Shown here: positions 23,130-31,345 of the stretch, in pieces
How the letters are laid out: each line of letters starts with the position of its first letter
Position numbering within the stretch: the stretch's first letter is position 1
Assembly (NCBI GenBank): GCA_021785805.1
Contig: JAJYEJ010000002.1
Location: 3,073 to 41,434, forward strand
Direction: 5' to 3'
Length of the DNA stretch: 38,362 nt
DNA from: Microcaldota archaeon
GTDB lineage: Archaea; Micrarchaeota; Micrarchaeia; Micrarchaeales; Micrarchaeaceae
Translations under genes and position numbers: made by a program
Notes under the pieces: model-generated
Databases searched by the model: none
Told to the model about the DNA's origin: nothing
Seen by the model: the letters and a program-made list of their open reading frames with translations, nothing else

Positions 23130-24698
23130 CTATGGGGCGGTGCCGTTGTACTCTAGGAGATAGCCGGTGCCGTTGTAGGCGTACACCCTGTAATTCGTGT
23201 TGTTCGCGAAGAATGACTGCGCATAGCCGACATCTATATACGCATTGAGGCTTATGTTCTCATTCAGGTCTATAAGCGCATACTGCGGAGTGAAGAATCT
23301 GTCTATATTGGTGCTGGGGTCGAACTGTTCAAGATATCTTCTTGTGGCGACATGCGGCACTATGTAGAAATCCGTGATAAGAGAGGCATTTTTCGGCACA
23401 ATCATGATCAGCGAATTAATCTGGGAATCGAGCGCAGCCTGTTGCGGTCCTACCATAAAGAGGAAGTCCTGTCCCAGATTGTTGACGTTCTTTGAATAGA
23501 CCATGGCCGGATAGAATACCAAGATTATTGCGGTTACGCATACGATTGAAACTACTAGGAATGTGATGGCTGTCTGCATATACTCATGCCCGAATTTGTT
23601 GTGCATATATGTGGCAACGACCCCCTTCCTCTCCTTGATCATCATGAGCCCGATTATTGCGCCTACTATGGTTCCGCCGAGCACATAGCTGAAATACTGG
23701 TCCCATACCACTATAAAATTCAGGTTGTGCAGGAAGAATACTATCGATAGCCATGGTAAATCGAAGATAAGGGTGATTAGCGGGTCGAATATGATTACCG
23801 CTCCAAAGCTGAAGAACACTATTATCAATCCGTATATGAGATACCCGTCGAATTGAGGATCCCACGGCTGGCCTCCGGCATTGCCCGTAAGCGCACCCAC
23901 CATGTTGCCCACCACACCGGTCCCGCTATTCGATACCTTGAACTGCGCCGGAAGATCGCTATATGAAGTGCTGTAGCTGTTGACGAGCACAGAAGTGACA
24001 TATGCCTCCAGAGCTATCGCAGCCACGGCCAGAATGATGATGCTTGAAGCCAGCATAAGCCTCTGTTTGCGTAAATCAGCGTCTTTCGTATAACTGAAGT
24101 CGTAAAGGAACAGGCCAACACCTAGCGGTATGGCGAGGAACGGTGCGCTCTCTATCGACCCCAAGAACAACAGCAGCGATATAAAGAACCACCGCTTGTT
24201 CAGCTTCATATAAAGATAGAACGTCAGTACGAATAACGGTATGAGCAGGAACTCCGCATGGTAGTCGAAGATGAGCATACCGTACATACCAGGATTAAGC
24301 AGATAGACTATACAGAATATGACTCCTAGCGTGCTGCTCTTAGCCAGGTCCTTTACCACGAAGAATATCAGCAATCCCGTCAGCGACAGCCCCAACGCCT
24401 GTATGAAGAGCAAGGTAAGCGAGGACTGGTAGAGATAGAATATAGGAAGAAATAATATCTGATCGGGCGATATGTGGTTCCAGAATACGAAGTATTGCAG
24501 ACCGTGCATCACGCCCGGATAATTGAGATGGTAATAGAAGCTCATCGTAGAGAAGCCGAGGTCGGAGTATTCATGGAAGGTGTTGTATGCATTGATTCCA
24601 AACATCGTCCAGTATACTACGCTTATCAGGGTTACAGCTATCGCTATGTACAATGCCGTCTTGTCCTTTAGAATAAGCTTTTCCAGTTTCGCGGCCAC
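23130..24698 (-). CDS. DUF2079 multi-pass membrane protein
   Basis: The protein shows DUF2079 landmarks: YSDLGF after the first span, HISPDQILFLPIFYLY, LLFIQALGLSLTG, and FDYHAEFLLIPLFVL. These resemble the membrane glycosyltransferase (GT-C-like) superfamily. About ten or more membrane segments are present, and the C-terminal part (from about residue 410) is an exposed domain with N-x-T sequons. The frame is open upstream, but ATG starts there would run under the divergent glycosyltransferase. I chose GTG at 24698, giving 522 residues and starting close to the expected transcription start; this start is uncertain. It lies head-to-head with a GT2 glycosyltransferase, consistent with a role in lipid-linked glycan assembly. 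Confidence 0.8.
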   Translation of the reverse strand: MAAKLEKLILKDKTALYIAIAVTLISVVYWTMFGINAYNTFHEYSDLGFSTMSFYYHLNYPGVMHGLQYFVFWNHISPDQILFLPIFYLYQSSLTLLFIQALGLSLTGLLIFFVVKDLAKSSTLGVIFCIVYLLNPGMYGMLIFDYHAEFLLIPLFVLTFYLYMKLNKRWFFISLLLFLGSIESAPFLAIPLGVGLFLYDFSYTKDADLRKQRLMLASSIIILAVAAIALEAYVTSVLVNSYSTSYSDLPAQFKVSNSGTGVVGNMVGALTGNAGGQPWDPQFDGYLIYGLIIVFFSFGAVIIFDPLITLIFDLPWLSIVFFLHNLNFIVVWDQYFSYVLGGTIVGAIIGLMMIKERKGVVATYMHNKFGHEYMQTAITFLVVSIVCVTAIILVFYPAMVYSKNVNNLGQDFLFMVGPQQAALDSQINSLIMIVPKNASLITDFYIVPHVATRRYLEQFDPSTNIDRFFTPQYALIDLNENISLNAYIDVGYAQSFFANNTNYRVYAYNGTGYLLEYNGTAP

Positions 24699-24718
24699 GG
24701 AGAGGATTAGCAGCAAAA

Positions 24719-24727
24719 CATTAAAAG
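24719..24727. promoter_or_regulatory. Single TATA element between DUF2079 and GT2 genes
   Basis: CATTAAAAG (CTTTTAATG on the minus strand) is the only TATA-like box in the 67-base gap. It lies about 25 bases from the DUF2079 GTG start and about 43 bases from the GT2 ATG, which has a GGTG ribosome-binding sequence. Confidence 0.45.
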
Positions 24728-24765
24728 ATATCGTCCCAAGAGGATTAGACTGTTTGGTGCGTCTA

Positions 24766-25473
24766 ATGGGACCTAGGCTCAGCTTGATACTTCCGGTATA
24801 CAACGAACGCGACAGGCTCTCCAAGAACTTCAAGAGCATATACGACGAAGCGAAGCGACTAGGCACGTTCGAGATCATAATAGCCGAAGACGGCTCCACC
24901 GACGGTTCCAAGGAGCTGGCCAATAGGCTCTCCAAGCGGGATGGCGTGAAGGTCCTTTCAGTGAAGGGGCGGACTGGGCGCGGCGGGGCGATAAAACGGG
25001 CTGTCAAGATAGCTCACGGCAATGTCATAGGGTATATAGACATCGACCTCGCTGTGCCGCTCAGATACATGAAGGATGCGATAAAGCTGGTCGAAGACGG
25101 CCACCCCGTCGTCACGGGCTCAAGGTACGAGAAGGGGGCGGACACCACCAGAAGCATTTACAGGCACATTGCCAGCAAGTCCTACAATCTGCTGCTAAAG
25201 GTTCTGTTGTCGTCTAAGGTCAAGGATCATCAATGCGGATTCAAGTTCTGGTCAGGGAAGTACATAAAGAAGGCGATAAAGGACATAAAGGACAATCACT
25301 GGTTCTTCGACTCCGAGATGCTTGTCAGGGCGGAGCGTACCGGCATAACCCCATACGAGCTTCCTGTCGAGTGGCACGAGGGGAGGGAGACAAAGGTGCG
25401 GCTAAAGGACAACATCTACTTCGTAAAACAGATTCTCAGGCTAAGATCAGAACTGGCCATGCCCCATAAGTGA
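24766..25473 (+). CDS. GT2 glycosyltransferase (dolichol-phosphate glycosyl synthase type)
   Basis: This 235-residue protein has the GT-A opening LSLILPVYNERDRL, the nucleotide-binding EDGSTDGS (41-48), the metal-binding DID (92-94), RGGAIKRAV, and DHQCGFKFW, followed by FFDSEMLVRAER. This set matches dolichyl-phosphate glucose or mannose synthases (Alg5/Dpm1-like), which transfer a sugar from a nucleotide to a polyprenyl phosphate at the membrane's inner face. The lipid-linked sugar would then feed glycosylation of surface proteins. No membrane span is present. The ATG at 24766 has GGTG seven bases upstream; a longer frame would overlap the divergent gene. Confidence 0.9.
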   Translation: MGPRLSLILPVYNERDRLSKNFKSIYDEAKRLGTFEIIIAEDGSTDGSKELANRLSKRDGVKVLSVKGRTGRGGAIKRAVKIAHGNVIGYIDIDLAVPLRYMKDAIKLVEDGHPVVTGSRYEKGADTTRSIYRHIASKSYNLLLKVLLSSKVKDHQCGFKFWSGKYIKKAIKDIKDNHWFFDSEMLVRAERTGITPYELPVEWHEGRETKVRLKDNIYFVKQILRLRSELAMPHK

Positions 25474-25552
25474 AAAGCCGAAAGCCCAGATTGGTGTTCT
25501 CCAGCGGATACGCATTTAGCATTTATCTTATACCATACGGCTTGTGGCGTAT

Positions 25553-26290
25553 TCAAGCCTTCCTGAGCTTGGACACGGATCCGAAGTCGATAGTCGAGCC
25601 ATAACCTATCGCAATCGCACGCATGCCATCAACCCTGGTTCTCCTGAAAACCGGTGACAGCAGCGTGCTAGCCGGCTGCATGTTCACATCGGTCCCAGCC
25701 GCATAATAGTTTATGGCCGGCAGGACCAGAAGCGGTTTTCCTTCGTATCTGCCGTACAGGAAGCACCTAAGCTTCTCCTTTATGCCTGTCGCGTTGTATA
25801 TCCCTATGGCCGGATGCTCATGCCCCATTATCAGCATCTTTGCCTTTTTCACGCCTTCCGGGAGTTCCTCTCCATGGAAGAAGAGGTAGCCGCCTATCAG
25901 AGCCTCCTGCCGGTAGACCTTCAGCTTGAAAGGTTCCTTGTACCTTTCCACAAAGTTGTCATGATTGCCCTTTATGAGCACAGGCATCGCCTTCTTCTCC
26001 TTAAGGAAGTTTATGAAGTCGTAAAGCTCGTTGAACTCCTCCTGGTCCACGGTGGAGAACTCGTTCTTTATGTCTCCGTCCACTATAACGGTATCGGCCT
26101 TTGTGGACTTTAATGCTCCCCCGATCATGTCCATTATCTTCTTGAGGTTCGCCTTTGGGAGGAAGACGCCGCTCTTGACCATGACGCCCTCGTAGCCCAG
26201 ATGTAGGTCTGCCACGACCAACGCGTTAAGGCTCCGTATGTACGCTATGGGTAACCCATCAAGCAGCTCCACATCCTTTGTCAAGTTCAT
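25553..26290 (-). CDS. Metallophosphoesterase, archaeal SbcD-related
   Basis: This 245-residue calcineurin-like protein holds the metal motifs in order: DLHLG (28-32), GDIKNEF (72-78), GNHDN (108-112) and GHEHP (about 156-160). These should bind two metal ions for phosphoester hydrolysis. The family is the small archaeal SbcD-related group, whose natural substrate is unknown; a nuclease or nucleotide phosphodiesterase is possible. No partner gene such as Rad50 is adjacent. A TATA box lies about 35 bases upstream. Confidence 0.9.
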   Translation of the reverse strand: MNLTKDVELLDGLPIAYIRSLNALVVADLHLGYEGVMVKSGVFLPKANLKKIMDMIGGALKSTKADTVIVDGDIKNEFSTVDQEEFNELYDFINFLKEKKAMPVLIKGNHDNFVERYKEPFKLKVYRQEALIGGYLFFHGEELPEGVKKAKMLIMGHEHPAIGIYNATGIKEKLRCFLYGRYEGKPLLVLPAINYYAAGTDVNMQPASTLLSPVFRRTRVDGMRAIAIGYGSTIDFGSVSKLRKA

Positions 26291-26320
26291 GTTAAGCCTA
26301 TCTAACGATGATTACCTTAT

Positions 26321-26330
26321 GCTATAAGAA
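26321..26330 (-). promoter_or_regulatory. TATA box for the metallophosphoesterase
   Basis: TTCTTATAGC on the minus strand lies about 35 bases before the ATG at 26290. It is separate from the divergent promoter at 26399-26410. Confidence 0.5.
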
Positions 26331-26398
26331 ACATATGATATTATGGTATAAACATCAAAAGCATAAAATCTCTTTCTAACGTGTTAGCGAAAACCAGA

Positions 26399-26410
26399 GT
26401 TTAAATAAGT
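26399..26410 (+). promoter_or_regulatory. TATA box for the pilin-propeller gene
   Basis: GTTTAAATAAGT lies about 46 bases before the ATG at 26451, implying a leader of about 20 bases. A second AT-rich stretch at 26426-26440 is too close to the start to be the TATA box of a normal transcript. Confidence 0.5.
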
Positions 26411-26450
26411 ACATCTCAAATGTCCGTATATATTATTAAATGGCGAAAAT

Positions 26451-27833
26451 ATGGCAAACGCTCTAAGGTCCCAGTCCGCGATGGAGTACCTCATGACATA
26501 CGGATGGGCGATCCTCATAGTGGCTGTGGTCCTGGGTGCGCTCTACAGCCTCGGCATCTTCAACGGTGCCAATTTCCTTGGAGGGACATGCGTAGCATCT
26601 CCAGGATACCTCTGCAGCAATCCGCTCCTGGCCACCGACGGTACGCTTTCCCTAACATACGGGTATCAGGGACCCAATGTCACGGTAGCGGGGTTCGCAT
26701 GCACCAACACGACCACTGCGCCCTCGTCCTTCACGTCATCAGGGTCCTCTAACCTTGAACCTGGGCAGGAGGAGAGCGTAAGTGTCTCGTGCCCTCTCTC
26801 ATCGAGCGCAACGATCGGGACCTCTTACTCCGGTTATCTGTGGGTGGAATACGACCAGGCGGGTCAGAGCGACCTTATATCGAGGTTCGCTACCGTAAGG
26901 GTTGACGCAAGTACACAAGAGCAATACTACGTCTGGGTCGCAAATTATGACTCTAGCACAATAAGCGTGATCAGCACCTCAAACAATGTGGTGGTCAAGA
27001 CGATCACACTAGGTTCAGGCTATTATCCGGTTAGTATCGCTATCACCCCAAATGGGCAGTATGTATACGTGACTGATTCTAACAACGGGGACCTCAGCGT
27101 GATAAACACCGTAACATACGCTGTCACTACAATCTCATTGGGTCCCTCCAGTTCATATCCTTGGGATGTTGCATTCACCCCTAACGGACAGTACGCTTAC
27201 GTTGTGCTCAGGGGAACTGATGTGGTCGACGTGATAAACACCGCAACGCTTGGCGTCAGTGACACGATTACGTTGCCATCAGGCGCTAATCCATGGAGCG
27301 TAAGCATCACCCCGAACGGACAGTACGCATATATAGTAGATACTAATGATGCTGCAGTCAATGTAATCAGCACTTCTACCCTACTTCCAGTCTCCGGAGA
27401 TCCGATTGCAGTGGCTCCATCACCCACTGTTCTTGTATTCGCGCCAAATGGCAACTATGGTTATCTAATAAGTTTAGCTCAAAAACCTGCCAACGTAATC
27501 AGCACCTCAACCAATCTTCCTATCGCAACCTTTGGCGGTTATTACCAGTCTTTCGGTGCGGCAGTCACTCCCAATGGCCAAGATATTTTTGTGACAGATT
27601 ATAATACCGGTGTAGTCTACGAATATAGCACATCGACTTATGCTATGATCGCGGGTCCGATCACTACAGCACAGGCCGCGTATGGGGTCGCAGTCACCCC
27701 TAACGGCGAATATGCATATGTTACAAACCAGCAAGCAGCATCAGTAACTGTCATCAACGTAGCCACAGGTAAAGTTATCACTACGATACCTGTTGGGCTT
27801 AATCCCGAAGGTGTCGCTATAACACCAACATAA
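26451..27833 (+). CDS. Class III signal peptide fused to seven-repeat YVTN propeller
   Basis: The 460-residue protein starts with RSQSAMEYLMTYGWAILIV (6-24), a type IV pilin-like class III signal in which a basic residue precedes a Q-S-A-M-E-Y hydrophobic helix. Archaeal pilin peptidases cut such signals. Residues about 45-155 form a cysteine-containing beta region. From about 158 to the end there are seven YVTN-type repeats, each ending near TPNG (ITPNG, FTPNG, ITPNG, FAPNG, VTPNG, VTPNG and a closing ITPT). Seven repeats predict a complete beta-propeller. The protein is probably displayed on a pilus or the cell surface and binds a ligand. A short leader and TATA box precede it. Confidence 0.87.
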   Translation: MANALRSQSAMEYLMTYGWAILIVAVVLGALYSLGIFNGANFLGGTCVASPGYLCSNPLLATDGTLSLTYGYQGPNVTVAGFACTNTTTAPSSFTSSGSSNLEPGQEESVSVSCPLSSSATIGTSYSGYLWVEYDQAGQSDLISRFATVRVDASTQEQYYVWVANYDSSTISVISTSNNVVVKTITLGSGYYPVSIAITPNGQYVYVTDSNNGDLSVINTVTYAVTTISLGPSSSYPWDVAFTPNGQYAYVVLRGTDVVDVINTATLGVSDTITLPSGANPWSVSITPNGQYAYIVDTNDAAVNVISTSTLLPVSGDPIAVAPSPTVLVFAPNGNYGYLISLAQKPANVISTSTNLPIATFGGYYQSFGAAVTPNGQDIFVTDYNTGVVYEYSTSTYAMIAGPITTAQAAYGVAVTPNGEYAYVTNQQAASVTVINVATGKVITTIPVGLNPEGVAITPT

Positions 27834-28457
27834 AGGGCAATGATTCAGGTGAGTTAGTAAGTTCAAGTATAAGCATCCTTTAAGCAAGACCTGTTTACAC
27901 CAACATTCCTAACTAGGGGTTGATTGGAGAAGGAAAGAGCACCGCCTGCCATCGACATGGCAAAGCAAGCGTGTCCTGCTGAGCCCCGAGACTGTTGGAA
28001 TCATTTTTGGCGTTGGCGCTGTATGTATCCTTCGTACAGATACAATGACAGAATCTCCGATGAAGCGAACTGCATGCTTGTACCGGTCTAACTCGCATCT
28101 CATAGGGGCATGCAACGAAAGAGGACACACTAACACTTGGTTTGAGGCTAGCGAGATTCATGGGCCAGCTTATCGCGCTTCCTGGCACGATCAAGCGGTG
28201 CGGACCTTACGACACCTGTCATCTTATCGGTGTACCAATGCTTAACCGCGTATTTTTCAAGTTCATGGACTACGCAGAGCGGCATACTGAAGACACATGT
28301 GACAATAATCGGGAAAACGACATGGCGCGTTATGCCATAATAGGGAAATAGTATGAGGTGCTGCAAAGGTATTCCACCTCCGGATACATGTGCTGGCTAT
28401 AATGACTGCCGCATCCATGTACGTGCCCATATGTGTGCTGGTGGCTAAGCTGTCAGG
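27834..28457. other. Intergenic stretch of 624 bases without a supported gene
   Basis: This gap lies between the propeller gene and the stop of the second Lhr helicase. Short open frames occur in several phases (for example 28142-28351 on the plus strand), but none has a convincing start, promoter and protein pattern together. I saw no tRNA T-loop signature, CRISPR repeat or terminal inverted repeat. A CCTTTAAGC stretch near 27878 resembles a weak TATA box. The gap could hold an unrecognised RNA or a decayed gene. Confidence 0.5.
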
Positions 28458-31133
28458 TCACCTCGCCTTTCCGCCTATCTTCTTCATGACCTGCTTGTGC
28501 AGGTACTGCAGGTATCTGCCCCTTTCCTTCATCAGCACCACATCCGCCCTTCCGAAGGTGATCAGCGAATGCGCGAACGGGCTAGGCAGCGGCGTCTCTA
28601 TGATCTCCCACCGCATCTTTCCATCCTTCAGCATGGCCAGCACCTGCTCTGCCCTCGGAAGGTCCATCTTCTCGTTCAGTATCTCCCTGTAAGCCTCTTT
28701 TATCAGGGGGAAGTTCGGGTCCATCTCCTCGGCGGCCTTGAATACGAGCTGGGAGTTCGTCTGCTGCCTGCCTACTCCTATCCTCCAGCCCTTGTAATTC
28801 CTCAGGATCATGAAGCTCCTTCCGGCCACATGCCTGAATATCCTCTTCATGAGTTCGGTGTTCCTTATGTTCTTCCTCATGTCAGATGCGAGATTCCCGG
28901 AAGAGAGATCGTTTATCGCCTCCTGCATTATCTTGCTGTCGATGTGCAGGCTCTCATCGCTGACCAGCATGAATCCGTTGTCATTTATCATGATCCCTAT
29001 ATCCTCGTTGAGCAGCTCCCCTATCTCCATCGCGAAAGCCCTCGAGAGCGCGTCATTGACCCTTCTTCCGAATAGGGAATGGAAGATCAGGTAATGCTTC
29101 TCCGTAGCCGGGTCAGCCGTGGATTCGATGAGCAGCATCTCTATGCTCGGCAGCGCCTTTGCGTAAAGCAGCTGCTCGGCGAAGTAGCTGAAGATGGCCG
29201 TTTTCGAATTTTCATCGACAGGGAACTTTCCAAGGTAATCGCTTATCTCCTTCGGCATCCTGGACGTTCTCCCGTATGCTGTCTTCCTCCTGCCGAGGTA
29301 ACTGTTCATCACCTTCCCGAACTCGGCCCTGAACTCGCCTATCCTTGTGGCAAGCTCGAAGCTGAGCGGCAGCTGCTCCGAGAACCATGGGGGTATCGTC
29401 GGGGACGACGCCTGCGCCTGCGTGACATAGCATTTCATAGCCTTTGCATATTCGAACTTGTACAGCTTCCCCCCTAAAGTGAAAATGTCCCCGGGCTTCA
29501 GCCTCATCAGGAACTCCTCTTCTATGTTGCCTATCCATCTCTTCGTCCCTTCCAGCACAACGTTCACCGCTACCTCATCAGGTATCGTGCCGAGGTTGAG
29601 CATGTATATCACCTTTGTGAACTTACCTCTCTTGCCGAATGCGTTCTCCTTCTCGTCGTACCATATCTTTCCATACACCCTCCTGCTCTCCAAGCCCACG
29701 TAATTGCCTGCAAGGTAGTTCAGAAGGGCGACGAAGTCCTGTTTCTGGAGGTTGTGGTAAGCATACGATCCTTTTACCACGCTGTAAGCCTCATCCACAT
29801 CCCATCTCTTGGCCAGCGCCATGCCCACGATGTGCTGTGCCAATACGTCGAGCGCATTCTGCGGGACCGTGAACGAGTCGAGATGCCGCTTTAGCGCAGC
29901 ATCCAGCATCACCGTGCACTCCACGAGGTCGTCGCGATTGAGCACGATCATCTCGCCTTTCGCCGTCGACTTGTAGGAATGGCCTGCCCTCCCTATCCTC
30001 TGCACGGCCCTCGTGACGCTCTTCGGCGATCCTAACTGCACCACATTCTCTATCGAACCTATGTCGACTCCAAGCTCCAGGCTAGTCGACGAGACCGCGC
30101 ACTTTATCGATCCCTTCTTCAGCATCTCCTCCACCTCCAGCCTAGACTCCCTCGACAATGAACCATGGTGCGCCGCTATGTCCTCACCGTACCCGAACCT
30201 CTTCTTCAGGTTGAAGACCACTCTCTCAGTGCCGCTCCTGGTGTTGGTGAATATGAGCGTGGTCTTGCTCTCCTTTATGATCCCGTTTATCCTCTTGTAG
30301 AGCTCATCCTCTATCTCACCCTCTTTCGCATAGATGAGATCCTTTACCGGGCTTATGACCTTTACGTCGAGCTTCTTGCTCCATGACGCGTCGACTATCA
30401 TGCAATCGTTCGGCTCCTTGCCATTGTACCCTGCCAGGTATTTCGCAGCCTCATCAAGCGGATAGAGCGTGGCTCCGAGCCCCACCCTGGCGAATCTCCC
30501 ATTGGCGAGGTTGGCTAGCCTCTCGACAGAGAGCGACAGGTGCACCCCCCTCTTATTGTTCGCCAGCTCGTGAACCTCATCCAGTACCAGGAATTCTACG
30601 GTCTTCAGGTGCTCTACGAACTTCTGCGAGTTGAGCAGTATCGCAAGGCTTTCCGGCGTTGTGACCAGTATGTTTGGCGGCTTGGCGAGCATCTGCTGCC
30701 GTTCCTTCTGAGTCGTATCTCCTGTCCTGACACCTATGGTCACCTGCCTGATGTTATGCTTGATTATCTCTATCCCCCTGTCCTTCTTTATCGCATCATA
30801 CACCTCCTCCAGCGGCCTTGCGAGGTTCCTGTGTATGTCGTTGTTAAGCGCCCTCAGCGGGGATACGTATATGCAGTAGACCCTGTTCTCTAGCTTCCCT
30901 TCGAGCGAGTAATCGAACAGCCTGCTTATTATGGACAGGAAGGCTGACATCGTCTTCCCGGATCCGGTCGGTGCCGTGACGAGGGTGTTCCTGCCTTCGC
31001 TTATCAGCTTGAACGAGTATCTCTGCGGAGGGGTCAGCCCATCGAAGTTCTTGGTAAACCAGTCCCTGACATACTTGTTAAGCACGCCTAGGCTTTCCTT
31101 GTCGGTAAACGGCTCTTTCGCGTATTCTATCAT
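28458..31133 (-). CDS. Second Lhr-family helicase
   Basis: The 891-residue protein starts like archaeal Lhr core helicases: LTPPQRYSF (33-41) then APTGSGKT (54-61) and SAFLSIISRLF. The DEVH box is at 185-188 and motif III reads GATL instead of SAT. The second RecA domain shows STSLELGVDIGSIENVV and QRIGRAGH. Unlike the helicase at 14560-17331, it has no terminal zinc ribbon. Winged-helix and beta-barrel regions follow the motor. It probably unwinds DNA or RNA-DNA duplexes in repair. The ATG at 31133 has AGGTG five bases upstream and a TATA box about 42 bases away. Confidence 0.92.
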   Translation of the reverse strand: MIEYAKEPFTDKESLGVLNKYVRDWFTKNFDGLTPPQRYSFKLISEGRNTLVTAPTGSGKTMSAFLSIISRLFDYSLEGKLENRVYCIYVSPLRALNNDIHRNLARPLEEVYDAIKKDRGIEIIKHNIRQVTIGVRTGDTTQKERQQMLAKPPNILVTTPESLAILLNSQKFVEHLKTVEFLVLDEVHELANNKRGVHLSLSVERLANLANGRFARVGLGATLYPLDEAAKYLAGYNGKEPNDCMIVDASWSKKLDVKVISPVKDLIYAKEGEIEDELYKRINGIIKESKTTLIFTNTRSGTERVVFNLKKRFGYGEDIAAHHGSLSRESRLEVEEMLKKGSIKCAVSSTSLELGVDIGSIENVVQLGSPKSVTRAVQRIGRAGHSYKSTAKGEMIVLNRDDLVECTVMLDAALKRHLDSFTVPQNALDVLAQHIVGMALAKRWDVDEAYSVVKGSYAYHNLQKQDFVALLNYLAGNYVGLESRRVYGKIWYDEKENAFGKRGKFTKVIYMLNLGTIPDEVAVNVVLEGTKRWIGNIEEEFLMRLKPGDIFTLGGKLYKFEYAKAMKCYVTQAQASSPTIPPWFSEQLPLSFELATRIGEFRAEFGKVMNSYLGRRKTAYGRTSRMPKEISDYLGKFPVDENSKTAIFSYFAEQLLYAKALPSIEMLLIESTADPATEKHYLIFHSLFGRRVNDALSRAFAMEIGELLNEDIGIMINDNGFMLVSDESLHIDSKIMQEAINDLSSGNLASDMRKNIRNTELMKRIFRHVAGRSFMILRNYKGWRIGVGRQQTNSQLVFKAAEEMDPNFPLIKEAYREILNEKMDLPRAEQVLAMLKDGKMRWEIIETPLPSPFAHSLITFGRADVVLMKERGRYLQYLHKQVMKKIGGKAR

Positions 31134-31138
31134 CGTTG

Positions 31139-31180
31139 CACCTGGCGCGGATAGTTATATGGAATCCTGAATTTAAAGTA
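31139..31180 (-). promoter_or_regulatory. TATA box and Shine-Dalgarno for the second Lhr helicase
   Basis: The minus strand has TACTTTAAAT (31171-31180), about 42 bases before the ATG at 31133, and AGGTG (31139-31143) five bases before it. Confidence 0.55.
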
Positions 31181-31306
31181 TTTGCCAAAAAATCGTGTAT
31201 CTTATATCTATGAATGCGATGCGCTTTGGCACATTGTGGGTATGCTCTATGGGGCCATCCCAAGCCCAGCCTCCCAGATTGGATCGGTAAAGCCTGCGCA
31301 TAGTAA

Positions 31307-31320
31307 GCTATAAATATATC
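31307..31320 (+). promoter_or_regulatory. TATA box for the bitopic membrane protein
   Basis: GCTATAAATATATC lies about 32 bases before the ATG at 31346, predicting a leader of only a few bases. It is one of the cleanest TATA matches in the window. Confidence 0.65.
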
Positions 31321-31345
31321 TCGCAATTGATTAGTCCAAGAGAGC

